Positions 27,850 to 36,188 are shown, numbered from the stretch's first letter. The stretch is 39,540 bases of DNA from an uncultured bacterium (GCA_905215045.1 CAJMOO010000006.1:1-39540), one strand, 5' to 3'. A program made the numbers and translations. The notes: generated by a model from the sequence alone, not told the origin.

Positions 27850-29887
27850 GATCGCATTTAGTAATGTCAAAAAGAGTATCCGTGATTATACGATTTATTT
27901 TCTGACATTAACATTTGGAATTTGTTTATTTTATATGTTTAATTCTGTTCAGGCACAACAGGCTGTCTTAAAGCTGAATGCAAGCCAGAAATCAATGATG
28001 CATCTAATGTCTGTGATCATTAATGGAATTTCTGTGTTTGTTGCAATTATTCTTGGATTTCTGATTGTTTATGCAAATCAGTTTCTAATGAAGCGGCGGC
28101 ATAAGGAAATGGGAATCTATCTGTTGTTAGGAATGGAAAAACGACAGGTATCAAAGATTCTTCTGATAGAGACTTTATTGATCGGTGTTTTGGCATTGAT
28201 CGCAGGATTGGTTTCAGGTGTGTTTTTATCACAAGGACTTGCGATGTTGACAGCAAAGATGTTTGCGGTTCAGATGAAAGAGTTTCGGTTTGTTTTCTCA
28301 CAAACTGCATTTATTCAGACTATTTTGTATTTTGCAATTATTTTTATCATTGTGATGATATTTAATGGAATTACGATATCAAAATATAAACTGATCAATC
28401 TGTTGAATTCAGCAAAAAAAAATCAGAAAGCAAGATTAAAAAATCCTATATTGTCGGTTATTCTATTTTTGATATCCATTGGAATTCTTGGAGTAGCATA
28501 TCATTTAATCCAAAAAAACCAGATGCTTGCTGTGGACAATGACTTTAAGATCAGCGTAATTCTTGGAGTAGCAGGAACATTTCTCTTTTTCTTTTCATTA
28601 TCAGGATTCTTATTAGAACTGGCGAAAAGAAGTAAGAAATTTTATTATAATGGATTAAATATGTTTGTGCTAAGACAGATCAATTCAAAGATCACAACAA
28701 CCTTTGTTTCTATGTCGATGCTTTGTCTGATGTTGTTTTTAGCAATTAGTGCGTTTGCGACCGGAAGTGGATTGGCGTCTTCAGTGAAAACAGATTTAGA
28801 AGATATGACAAAGTTTGATTACACTTTTTATGGAGTATCAGAAAAAGGATATCAGGAAGAACAGCAACAGAAATTTATGAAAAGATTAGATGCGCTTGGA
28901 TTAACAATAGAAAAAGATGCAAAAGAAATTTTACCGATCACGATATATCAAAATGGTACATTTCGCAAGTGCAGATATAAAATGGAGCCATTATTAAAGG
29001 GAAGAGAAAAGTATTCAGATTATACAAAAGATTATGTGAAGAAACTTTATGAGATTCCGCTAGCTTTTGCAAAACTATCTGAATATAATAAAATCCGAAA
29101 AGCAATCGGAGAAAAAGAATTAACCCTGAAATCAGATGAATATATATTAAATTGTGATTATGGCAATCTGATACCGATAATGGAAAAGGCAGCTAGTGAT
29201 AAGCAAAAACTTACATTGGATGGAAAAACATATAAAATGAAATATGGATTACAAAAAGATACATATATGGTAACAGCAGCTAAAACAGATATGGGAACAG
29301 TCATTTTAAATGATAAAATCATCCAGTCATTAAAGATTGATTATTCTACATTATATTTAAACATTAATTGGAAAGGAAATGCACAGAAAGCATCAAAACA
29401 TTATAATGAACATTTAAAGCAGATGATCGCAAATAGTAAGATGAAAAACTCTCCATACTCAGCAACATTTTCAAAGGAAGAAGTATATGAACAAAGTACT
29501 GGTTTAAGTACGATCATGACATACATTGCAATATATATTGGTCTTGTATTTTTAATTACATGTGCAGCAGTACTTGCATTACAGCAATTGAGTGAAAATG
29601 CAGATAATATTGAAAAATACCAATTATTAAGTAAAATTGGAACTTCGCAAAAAATGATCAATCATGCGATCAAAGCACAGATCATCTTGTATTTTTGTCT
29701 GCCTTTAAGTTTGGCGTTGATTCATTCTTATGTAGGAATCAAAACAGCAAAAATCCTGATATCAACGTTAGGACAGATTAATATAACAAAAGCAGCAGCG
29801 CAGTCATTGATCATTGTGATTGTTATTTATATTGGATATATGATTGCAACTTATCTAGGAAGCAAGAGTATGCTGAAAGAAAAATAG
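27839..29887 (+). CDS. Bce-type ABC transporter, FtsX-like permease
   Basis: A 682-residue permease with an FtsX-type fold. The N-terminal helix starts after MYSKIAFSNVKKSIRDY. Several helices are followed by FVLRQINSKITTTFVSMSMLCLMLFLAI, then a large extracytoplasmic domain of about 200 residues and three C-terminal helices. This BceB-like layout includes the outside loop that recognises peptide-lipid complexes. The ATG at 27839 is preferred. An in-frame TTG six codons earlier lies in the ribosome site TTGGAGGTG. It is coupled to the ATPase gene by overlap and followed by a terminator. Confidence 0.9.
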   Translation: MYSKIAFSNVKKSIRDYTIYFLTLTFGICLFYMFNSVQAQQAVLKLNASQKSMMHLMSVIINGISVFVAIILGFLIVYANQFLMKRRHKEMGIYLLLGMEKRQVSKILLIETLLIGVLALIAGLVSGVFLSQGLAMLTAKMFAVQMKEFRFVFSQTAFIQTILYFAIIFIIVMIFNGITISKYKLINLLNSAKKNQKARLKNPILSVILFLISIGILGVAYHLIQKNQMLAVDNDFKISVILGVAGTFLFFFSLSGFLLELAKRSKKFYYNGLNMFVLRQINSKITTTFVSMSMLCLMLFLAISAFATGSGLASSVKTDLEDMTKFDYTFYGVSEKGYQEEQQQKFMKRLDALGLTIEKDAKEILPITIYQNGTFRKCRYKMEPLLKGREKYSDYTKDYVKKLYEIPLAFAKLSEYNKIRKAIGEKELTLKSDEYILNCDYGNLIPIMEKAASDKQKLTLDGKTYKMKYGLQKDTYMVTAAKTDMGTVILNDKIIQSLKIDYSTLYLNINWKGNAQKASKHYNEHLKQMIANSKMKNSPYSATFSKEEVYEQSTGLSTIMTYIAIYIGLVFLITCAAVLALQQLSENADNIEKYQLLSKIGTSQKMINHAIKAQIILYFCLPLSLALIHSYVGIKTAKILISTLGQINITKAAAQSLIIVIVIYIGYMIATYLGSKSMLKEK

Positions 29888-29889
29888 AG

Positions 29890-29930
29890 AAAGAAATGAC
29901 AGAAGATCAAAATCTGTCATTTCTTTTTTT
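29890..29930 (+). terminator. Intrinsic terminator after the ABC permease
   Basis: A perfect AT-rich 14-bp stem (29890-29903 with 29913-29926), 9-nt loop and a seven-T run (29924-29930) that overlaps the 3' stem base, three bases after the stop codon. Confidence 0.9.
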
Positions 29931-30020
29931 GAGCTATTAATAATGTTACCGGTTAATGTCTGTTTGGAAGCATTTAATTTTACAGTACCTCCTTATGTTC
30001 ATTAGTATAAAAATCAAATG

Positions 30021-30048
30021 TGTTCAAATTATTTTGAAAACCTGAACA
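30021..30048. repeat. Inverted repeat TGTTCA-N16-TGAACA
   Basis: Two perfect 6-bp arms 16 bp apart lie in the 257-bp gap before the DeoR-family gene, 42 bp upstream of its -35. It could be an operator or chance. The rest of the gap (29931-30065) shows nothing else I can name. Confidence 0.3.
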
Positions 30049-30065
30049 AACTATGAAGAATATAC

Positions 30066-30105
30066 ATGATTGAAAATGAAAGAAAATGATTGACTATGAT
30101 TGAAA
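30066..30105 (+). repeat. Four phased 10-bp repeats, probable DeoR-type operator
   Basis: Four consecutive 10-bp units start at 30066, 30076, 30086 and 30096. Three begin ATGATTGA and the second begins ATGAAAGA. The exact one-helical-turn phasing places all copies on one DNA face. The last two units overlap the -35 and spacer of the promoter, so binding would repress. The neighbouring DeoR-family gene is the obvious candidate regulator. Confidence 0.6.
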
Positions 30106-30117
30106 TTGTGATATACT
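30090..30117 (+). promoter_or_regulatory. Promoter of the deoR-type regulator and fruK
   Basis: -35 TTGACT (30090-30095), 16-bp spacer, -10 TATACT (30112-30117), about 30 bp before the GTG start. It is embedded in the 10-bp repeat array. Confidence 0.7.
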
Positions 30118-30144
30118 TAAATAAAAGCGAAAAGAGGTGATATT

Positions 30145-30891
30145 GTGTTAGCGCAAGAGCGATTTGAACGCATTTTAGAGATTTTAAGAGAGAAACAGTC
30201 AGTCACCGTGGTAGAACTGACAGAAAAACTGAACACCTCAGAGTCCACGATACGAAGGGATTTAACGGAATTAAACCGACAAGGTCTTTTGATCAAGGTT
30301 CATGGAGGAGCTACTGCGATCAAGTCTGTGTTATCAAGAGAAGAAGAAGTCATAACCAAGTCAAAGAAACACCAGGAAGAGAAGCGAAAGATTGCAAAAT
30401 ATGCAGCATCTTTGATCAATAAAGAAGATATCGTATATCTTGATGCAGGAACAACGACAGAGATGATGTTAGATTATCTCAGAGAATATGACGTTATTTA
30501 TGTGACAAATGGGATCACACATGCGAGAAAACTGATGAACGCAGGATTTAAGGTCCATTTGATCGGAGGCGAGATTAAAGCGGTAACAGAAGCATTGGTT
30601 GGAGAAGAAGCATTAGAACAGCTTGATAAATATAACTTTACTAAGGGCTTTTTCGGAACAAATGGGATTGATCTGAAGCGGGGATTTACAACGCCAGATC
30701 AGAAAGAGGCAGCAGTTAAGAAGAAAGCGATGGAACAGTGCCAGAAAACATATATTCTTTCGGATGCAAGCAAATTCAATGTGATCTCAACTATTAAATT
30801 TGCAGATTTAAAGAAGGCAGAGATCATTACAGATCATTTAGAAAACAAAGAGTTCAAAAGAATCACAAACATTGAGGAGGTATTTTCATGA
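30145..30891 (+). CDS. fruR: DeoR-family transcriptional regulator (FruR-like)
   Basis: A 248-residue repressor with an N-terminal DeoR helix-turn-helix (about 1-57, VTVVELTEKLNTSESTIRRDL, then GLLIKVHGGA) and a C-terminal sugar-phosphate-sensing DeoRC domain (VYLDAGTTTEMMLDYL, GGEIKAVTEALVG, KGFFGTNGIDL). It starts at GTG with AGAGGTGAT upstream; no in-frame ATG precedes it. Four-base overlap with the kinase gene (ATGA) couples the two. It likely represses this operon and is relieved by fructose 1-phosphate or a related ester. The symbol rests on context. Confidence 0.85.
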   Translation: MLAQERFERILEILREKQSVTVVELTEKLNTSESTIRRDLTELNRQGLLIKVHGGATAIKSVLSREEEVITKSKKHQEEKRKIAKYAASLINKEDIVYLDAGTTTEMMLDYLREYDVIYVTNGITHARKLMNAGFKVHLIGGEIKAVTEALVGEEALEQLDKYNFTKGFFGTNGIDLKRGFTTPDQKEAAVKKKAMEQCQKTYILSDASKFNVISTIKFADLKKAEIITDHLENKEFKRITNIEEVFS

Positions 30892-31793
30892 TTTATACAG
30901 TAACATTTAATCCAGCAATCGATTATGTAATTAAAGTAGATAACCTGACATTAGGACAGGTTAACAGGACAACAAGAGAATACATTTTCTGTGGAGGAAA
31001 AGGTATTAATGTATCTCATCTGCTTGCTAATCTTGGAGTAGATAGTGTAGGACTTGGATTTATAGCTGGATTTACAGGAGATGTTATTGAATCAGGAGCG
31101 AAAGAACTTGGATTTAAACCAGATTTTATCAGAGTCCGTGAAGGAATGACACGTATCAATGTTAAGGTAAAATCCAACGAAGAAAGTGAGATCAATGGAT
31201 TAGGACCAGTTATTCATGATGATGAATTAGAGCAGATGTTTAAGAAATTAGATGAATTAGAAGATGGAGATATTTTAGTTCTTGCAGGAAGTATTCCAGC
31301 AACACTTCCATCAGATGTATATGAAAGAATCATGGGACGTCTGCAGGGAAAAGATATCCGAATCGTTGTAGATGCAACAAAAGACTTGTTGTTAAACGTA
31401 TTAAAATATCATCCATTCCTGATCAAACCAAACAATCATGAATTAGGAGAAATGTTTGATGTTGTGCTAAAGACAAATGATGAGATTGTTGAGTATGCAA
31501 AAAAACTTCAGGAAAAAGGCGCAAGAAATGTGTTAGTTTCCATGGCAGGAGATGGAGCAATCCTAATCACAGAAGAAGGAGAAGTTCATATAACACCTTG
31601 TCCAAAAGGAGAAGTTAAGAACTCTGTAGGAGCTGGAGATTCCATGGTAGCAGGATTTATCACAGGATATTTGAGAAGTAATGGAGATTATAATGAAGCA
31701 CTGAAGATGGGGACAGCAGCAGGAAGTGCGACTGCATTTTCAGAAGATGTTGCAACTGGCGAGAAGATTATGGAATTATATAAAACATTATAA
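30888..31793 (+). CDS. fruK: 1-phosphofructokinase (PfkB family)
   Basis: A 301-residue ribokinase-fold sugar kinase. The N-terminal MIYTVTFNPAIDYVIKV and GGKGINVSHLLANLG are typical of FruK/LacC. The catalytic base lies in NSVGAGDSMVAGF near the C-terminus. It converts fructose 1-phosphate to fructose 1,6-bisphosphate with ATP. Tagatose-6-phosphate kinase (LacC) is the close alternative. The usual partner, a fructose PTS permease (fruA), is not next to it: the operon ends in a terminator right after this gene, so the transporter must be elsewhere. Confidence 0.87.
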   Translation: MIYTVTFNPAIDYVIKVDNLTLGQVNRTTREYIFCGGKGINVSHLLANLGVDSVGLGFIAGFTGDVIESGAKELGFKPDFIRVREGMTRINVKVKSNEESEINGLGPVIHDDELEQMFKKLDELEDGDILVLAGSIPATLPSDVYERIMGRLQGKDIRIVVDATKDLLLNVLKYHPFLIKPNNHELGEMFDVVLKTNDEIVEYAKKLQEKGARNVLVSMAGDGAILITEEGEVHITPCPKGEVKNSVGAGDSMVAGFITGYLRSNGDYNEALKMGTAAGSATAFSEDVATGEKIMELYKTL

Positions 31794-31826
31794 TGAAATA
31801 GCATACAATGAAAGAAAATTATGATA

Positions 31827-31857
31827 AAATGAACCTAAGAAATTAGGTTCATTTTTT
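31827..31857 (+). terminator. Intrinsic terminator after fruK
   Basis: A perfect 12-bp stem (AAATGAACCTAA with TTAGGTTCATTT), GAAA tetraloop and a run of T to 31857. Confidence 0.92.
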
Positions 31858-31888
31858 GTGCGTAATTTTATAAAAACTGGAGGACATC

Positions 31889-32428
31889 ATGACGAAAAAA
31901 GAAGCAAGACAACAAGTAAAAGAATGGATGAAAAAATTAGACAAAAATTATATAGAAAAAGCAGATCAGTCGATTTTTGAACAGGTAAAAGAGTTAAAAG
32001 AATTTCAAGAGGCAAAAACTATTTTTTGTTATGCAAGTATGAAAAATGAAGTTGATACATGGCAGCTGATAGCATTGGCACTGAAACAGGGGAAGAATGT
32101 CGGAGTTCCATTGTGTATTGGGAAAGGAATCATGGAAGTGAGACAGATTCATGCTTTAGATGATTTTGAGGAAGGGGCATATGGAATCATGGAACCATCC
32201 AGAAGGTGTCCAATCTTATCGAAAGAGAAGATTGATATGGCGGTAATACCTTGTGTAAGTGCAGATAGAGAAGGCCGTAGACTTGGACATGGAGCAGGAT
32301 TCTATGACCGTTTTTTAGATGGAGTAACATTTCCAAAGATTCTGGTATGTTATAAAGAGTTAATGATGGATCAGGTACCGACAGAGGAGCATGATATTTT
32401 GATGGATCAGGTTATTTGTGACGAATAA
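31889..32428 (+). CDS. yqgN: 5-formyltetrahydrofolate cyclo-ligase
   Basis: A 179-residue ATP-dependent enzyme returning 5-formyl-THF to the folate pool as 5,10-methenyl-THF. The N-terminal basic KKEARQQVKEWMKKL and the central CYASMKNEVDTWQL are family features. The C-terminal substrate loop is GHGAGFYDRFL. GGAGG precedes ATG. It follows the fruK terminator and precedes the first secreted paralogue by 38 bp without a visible terminator, so readthrough into that gene is possible. Confidence 0.92.
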   Translation: MTKKEARQQVKEWMKKLDKNYIEKADQSIFEQVKELKEFQEAKTIFCYASMKNEVDTWQLIALALKQGKNVGVPLCIGKGIMEVRQIHALDDFEEGAYGIMEPSRRCPILSKEKIDMAVIPCVSADREGRRLGHGAGFYDRFLDGVTFPKILVCYKELMMDQVPTEEHDILMDQVICDE

Positions 32429-32466
32429 TGAAGTAATAGAATGATCAAGTAGGAGAGATGATAGAC

Positions 32467-33612
32467 ATGAGAAAGATTTTAAAGAAAACAGCAACATTAA
32501 TGATGACAGCAGTGATCGGAGTATCTATGAGTTGTCCCAAGATGATAGTTTATGCGGGACAGAGAATGCAAATGCAAGAGAGATATACGACTCCAAAAGA
32601 ATGGAATTATACAGAAATCACAGCATATCAGTTTGGATCTACAGATAAATTTGAAGATTATCTTCAGACAGGTGGTACACATCTATACAATGATAAATTT
32701 CAGGAAAAGGATCATATGGTCAAAATTACGGTTGCAGATTCAGGGTATTTTACAATTGCAACACAAACAGATGGAAATAGATCGCAGAAGGTAAATCTCT
32801 ATGATTCAACGAAGGAGAAAGTTTTAGCTCAAACGACATCTGATGGAGATCTGGAATATGGAAGGCTTGCAAAAGCAGGTGAGGTCTTCTATCTTCAAAT
32901 GCCAGAAAAAATCGATAAAATATTTGTGACAACAGGTGTGATCAAAGATGGATTTGGATCTATGAAAGCATCAGATACTTATTATGAATCAGGAACTGGA
33001 AGTACCACATATCATCCATTTTCAATTAAGAAGAGATCTGCGGTGGAATTTAACATTTCAGCGATCGATCGAAACAGTGGGATCACTTATGCACACATCG
33101 AAAAGAAAGAAAACGGACAATGGAAAAGAATCGATGATACGGTAAAGATCAAGCCAGCATCTTATGATGATGATTTTGTTCATGGATTGACTAAAGGTGA
33201 ATATCGCCTGGCGATCAAAGCACCGACAATACAGTTAAATGCAGTCTCATATACAAGCAGTTCTAAAAGTAAAAAGGTAGCATATAAGAAATCAAAAGCA
33301 AAGAAGATCAAACTGGATGGACAAACATCGAATATATATACAACAGGAGAGAAAACTTCAAGATGGTATAAAATAAGTATTACATCTACAAAGAAGAAAA
33401 GAATTCTGAATCTTGGAAAGAACACGGTTTCTGGAGGATACAAGTTTACAATTTATAAAAAGGGAAAGAAAAAAGCAATTAAAACAATTAAGGTAACAGG
33501 AAATGCAAATGCGAAGACAGCGAAAATGCCAAAGAAAAAAGGAACATATTATATCAGAATCTCAAAGCTTACAAAGAAAACAAATGGAACGTATGAAATA
33601 GGGTATTATTAA
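32467..33612 (+). CDS. Secreted lysine-rich paralogue 1, unknown family
   Basis: A 381-residue secreted protein. The N-terminus has basic residues (MRKILKKTA), a hydrophobic core (LMMTAVIGVSMS) and a likely signal-peptidase cut near VYAG. The mature part shows three repeats of a beta-rich pattern that I read as PPC-like sandwiches: about 60-150, 170-255 and 275-381. The last carries RWYKISITSTKKK, GGYKFTIYKKGKK and PKKKGTYYIRISKL. No LPXTG, catalytic motif or binding repeat is recognised. I use the second ATG (32467). The first, at 32458, sits on the ribosome site AGGAGAG. First of three tandem paralogues. Confidence 0.8.
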   Translation: MRKILKKTATLMMTAVIGVSMSCPKMIVYAGQRMQMQERYTTPKEWNYTEITAYQFGSTDKFEDYLQTGGTHLYNDKFQEKDHMVKITVADSGYFTIATQTDGNRSQKVNLYDSTKEKVLAQTTSDGDLEYGRLAKAGEVFYLQMPEKIDKIFVTTGVIKDGFGSMKASDTYYESGTGSTTYHPFSIKKRSAVEFNISAIDRNSGITYAHIEKKENGQWKRIDDTVKIKPASYDDDFVHGLTKGEYRLAIKAPTIQLNAVSYTSSSKSKKVAYKKSKAKKIKLDGQTSNIYTTGEKTSRWYKISITSTKKKRILNLGKNTVSGGYKFTIYKKGKKKAIKTIKVTGNANAKTAKMPKKKGTYYIRISKLTKKTNGTYEIGYY

Positions 33613-33641
33613 TCCAAATCAAAATATAAGGAGGAATTTCT

Positions 33642-34802
33642 ATGGCAAGAAGGGAAATCAAGAAAATGGGAGCAGTTCTGATAGCAGCAGGTTTAAGCAT
33701 TGCAATGTGTAGCCCATCAGTATCTGCAAATGTAAGGACAAATATTAATACAGACAAGATAACACAGAAAAAGACAGCCAGATATGTTGAACCAGAAGAA
33801 TGGAACAAAGAGGAATTGACTGCATATCAGTTTGATTCAGAAGTAGATATGATGAAATATCTGGTGAGCGGTGGAATGCATTTATATAATAAGAATTATA
33901 AAGGCAGTGACCGCTGGGTAAAGATTAAAGTTGCAGATCCAGGGCTGTTTATGGTTGGTGTCGTAAGTAACGATGAGACAAAAATACCAGTATATGATGC
34001 GGCAAAGAAAAGAATTATAGTAAATAATTTAAATGATGGCGGGGACAAAGAATATGTAGGTATCGTGAAAACAGGAGATGAATTTTATGTAAAACTGCCA
34101 GAGAAGATAGACAAAGTGATCATTTTAACTGGTGTGATCAAAACCGAATTTACTTCCATGGCGAATCAGAAAAGTTATTATGAACTTGGAAAAGGGACAA
34201 TAACCTATCATCCATTTTCCGTAGCGAAACGCTCAAAAGTACAATTTGATATTACATCCATCGGAAAGAAACATGAAAAAGTTGGAGTATACATTGAGAA
34301 AAATGTAAATGGGACATGGAAAAAAGTCGGATACAGCACAACGGTAAAACCAGATAAATATGACAGTACAGTGCTCTATGGATTAGAGGCAGGAAAATAT
34401 CGTCTGGCGTTAAAAACACCGAAAGATCAGATCATTAATGTAGAATATACAAGGGATAAATCAAAGAAAAAGGCAGCTTATAAGAAATCTAAAGCGATCC
34501 ATCTAAAATCAGATATTGACAGTATATATACTTCCACAGAAAAAGCAGCCCGTTGGTATAAGGTTTCTGTTTCATCTACCAAAAAAAGAAAAGCAGTTAC
34601 GTTGTCCAAAGATTCTGTAGGCGGAGGTTTTAAATTCTGTGTTTATCAAAAGGGAAAACGATTAAAAACAGTAAAAGTCACAAAGAATGATAAAGTTAAG
34701 ACAGTAAAACTTCCAAAGAAAAAAGGAGCATATTATGTGAAAGTTACGAAACTTACAAGCAAAACAACAGGGGCATATTATTTGGGAACATATACATATT
34801 AA
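33642..34802 (+). CDS. Secreted lysine-rich paralogue 2, unknown family
   Basis: A 386-residue protein with the same plan as its neighbours. It has a signal peptide with core AVLIAAGLSIAMC and a probable cut after SVSA. Conserved blocks are EPEEWNKEELTAYQF near residue 51, TYHPFSVAKRSKVQF near 188, AGKYRLALKTPKDQ near 250, AAYKKSKA near 283 and ARWYKVSVSSTKK near 306. It ends KLPKKKGAYYVKVTKLTSK. Very basic. GGAGG lies before ATG, 29 bp after paralogue 1. Likely cotranscribed; no terminator intervenes. Function unknown. Confidence 0.8.
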   Translation: MARREIKKMGAVLIAAGLSIAMCSPSVSANVRTNINTDKITQKKTARYVEPEEWNKEELTAYQFDSEVDMMKYLVSGGMHLYNKNYKGSDRWVKIKVADPGLFMVGVVSNDETKIPVYDAAKKRIIVNNLNDGGDKEYVGIVKTGDEFYVKLPEKIDKVIILTGVIKTEFTSMANQKSYYELGKGTITYHPFSVAKRSKVQFDITSIGKKHEKVGVYIEKNVNGTWKKVGYSTTVKPDKYDSTVLYGLEAGKYRLALKTPKDQIINVEYTRDKSKKKAAYKKSKAIHLKSDIDSIYTSTEKAARWYKVSVSSTKKRKAVTLSKDSVGGGFKFCVYQKGKRLKTVKVTKNDKVKTVKLPKKKGAYYVKVTKLTSKTTGAYYLGTYTY

Positions 34803-34824
34803 GAATCACAAGGAGGGAAACAGG

Positions 34825-35994
34825 ATGAAAAAAATGAAAAGTAGGTCATTTCGTATTCTTATGGCAGCAGTCATATCAGCAGCGATGCTGTGTCCGCAGG
34901 TTAAAGTATCAGCAGCGGATGGCTTAGTATCAAAAGCAGCTACATCATATTTTCCGAGTAAAACAGTAATGAAGAAAACAGCAAGAAAAACAGAGCCGGA
35001 AGAATGGAATCAAAAAGAAATTAAAGCATACAAATTTGGAACTCTTGAAGATGCCTTATATTATGCGCTGACTGGCGGGATCAAATATTATGATCAGAAT
35101 TATTTTAAAAATCCAGATCTGATCAAGCTCACTCCAGTAGAATCAGGAGCTTTAGGACTGGCAGTTGTTGGGGATAATAAACAGGAAGCAATTCTATATG
35201 ATTCCAATAAAAAAATGATCAAGAAATTGCCACTGTCCTATGTAAAGGCGCAGGTAAATGCAGGAGAAACTTATTATATAGAGTTTCCAAAGAACTGTAA
35301 AGAAGGATTGATCACAGCTTACGTATTACAAAATGAATGTGGTGGGTTAGCAAAAAACGACCTCAATATGCAAAAAGGTGAAGAAAAAGAAACTTATCAC
35401 ACATTTAAAATGACAAAAAGAGGATTTGCAGGTTTTGTTGTTGCATCCATGGTAGAAGATGGTGGAAATACAAGCTATAAAGTTCAGAAAAATGAAAAAG
35501 GAAAATGGATCACAATCGGAAGAACAAAGTCATTTAAACCAACAAACGAAGACGAAACACAGATTGCAGTAGGTTATGGACTTAGTAAAGGAAACTACCG
35601 TCTAGTATTGAAGGCTCCAAAAGAGCAGCTCAATACAATGTTGTATACGACAAAAAATTATGCCAAAAAGAAAGTTGCCTATAAGAAATCCAAAGCAAAG
35701 AATCTAAATGCAACAGAGATGTATACAATGAATGAAAAAGCAGCCCGTTGGTATAAAGTATCTGTAAAATCTAGCAAAAAGCAAAGCAAATTGAAGATTT
35801 TAACAGTTGCAGATCAAGGTGGATTTAAGTTTACGATCTATGAGAGAGGTAAGAAAAAACCAGTTAAGACAGTAAAAACATCTGCAAAACACTTAGAAAA
35901 GACAGTAAAGCTTCCAAAGAAAAAAGGAATGTATTATGTCAAAGTAAGCAAGCGTACTAAGAAGACAAATGGATACTATGAGATTAAGAAATAA
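34825..35994 (+). CDS. Secreted lysine-rich paralogue 3, unknown family
   Basis: A 389-residue protein, the most diverged of the three. The signal peptide core is FRILMAAVISAAMLC with a cut near VSAA. Shared blocks are EPEEWNQKEIKAYKFG, YHTFKMTKRGFAGF, GNYRLVLKAPKEQLN, VAYKKSKAKNL, ARWYKVSVKSSKK and KLPKKKGMYYVKVSKRTKK. Its second module differs most from paralogues 1 and 2. AGGAGGG precedes ATG. It follows paralogue 2 by 22 bp and ends with a strong terminator, which closes the cluster before the flavin locus. Confidence 0.8.
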   Translation: MKKMKSRSFRILMAAVISAAMLCPQVKVSAADGLVSKAATSYFPSKTVMKKTARKTEPEEWNQKEIKAYKFGTLEDALYYALTGGIKYYDQNYFKNPDLIKLTPVESGALGLAVVGDNKQEAILYDSNKKMIKKLPLSYVKAQVNAGETYYIEFPKNCKEGLITAYVLQNECGGLAKNDLNMQKGEEKETYHTFKMTKRGFAGFVVASMVEDGGNTSYKVQKNEKGKWITIGRTKSFKPTNEDETQIAVGYGLSKGNYRLVLKAPKEQLNTMLYTTKNYAKKKVAYKKSKAKNLNATEMYTMNEKAARWYKVSVKSSKKQSKLKILTVADQGGFKFTIYERGKKKPVKTVKTSAKHLEKTVKLPKKKGMYYVKVSKRTKKTNGYYEIKK

Positions 35995-36012
35995 CGGTTA
36001 GAATAGAACGTC

Positions 36013-36048
36013 AAAAAAGGAATTGTCAGAAAAGACAGTTCCTTTTTT
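36013..36048 (+). terminator. Intrinsic terminator after the secreted paralogues
   Basis: A 15-bp stem (36013-36027 with 36034-36048, one T-G pair), 6-nt loop, ending in six T. Confidence 0.9.
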
Positions 36049-36122
36049 GAACCTTTTTTATATAAAATTACTATAGAATGGCAAAGTATTTTATTAATGA
36101 AAAAAAACCTCAATTACTATCC

Positions 36123-36151
36123 TTGAAACAAAAGCAGAAAAATTATAAACT
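36123..36151 (+). promoter_or_regulatory. Predicted promoter of the flavin electron-transfer operon
   Basis: -35 TTGAAA (36123-36128), 17-bp spacer, -10 TAAACT (36146-36151). A palindrome begins two bases after the -10, so it would cover the transcription start. The -10 is a moderate match only. Confidence 0.5.
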
Positions 36152-36152
36152 A

Positions 36153-36174
36153 TAGGTTAGCAAGTACTAACCTA
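36153..36174. promoter_or_regulatory. 22-bp palindromic operator before apbE
   Basis: TAGGTTAG and CTAACCTA form perfect 8-bp arms around a 6-bp centre (CAAGTA). The site lies between the predicted -10 and the apbE ribosome site (AGAAGGA). The arms equal DtxR/IdeR half-sites (TTAGGTTAG), but the centre is longer than in that family's 19-bp box. MarR-type sites also look like this. It could alternatively fold as an mRNA hairpin; there is no T-tract, so it is not a terminator. Confidence 0.65.
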
Positions 36175-36188
36175 GAAGGATGAAATAA

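Noticed and set aside
32497..33808. Minus-strand open frames opposite the secreted paralogues
   Set aside because: Phe/Leu-rich shadows of AAA/AAG-rich sense codons; no start signals.
36153..36174. Palindrome before apbE as an intrinsic terminator
   Set aside because: No T-tract follows and the apbE ribosome site comes immediately after it.
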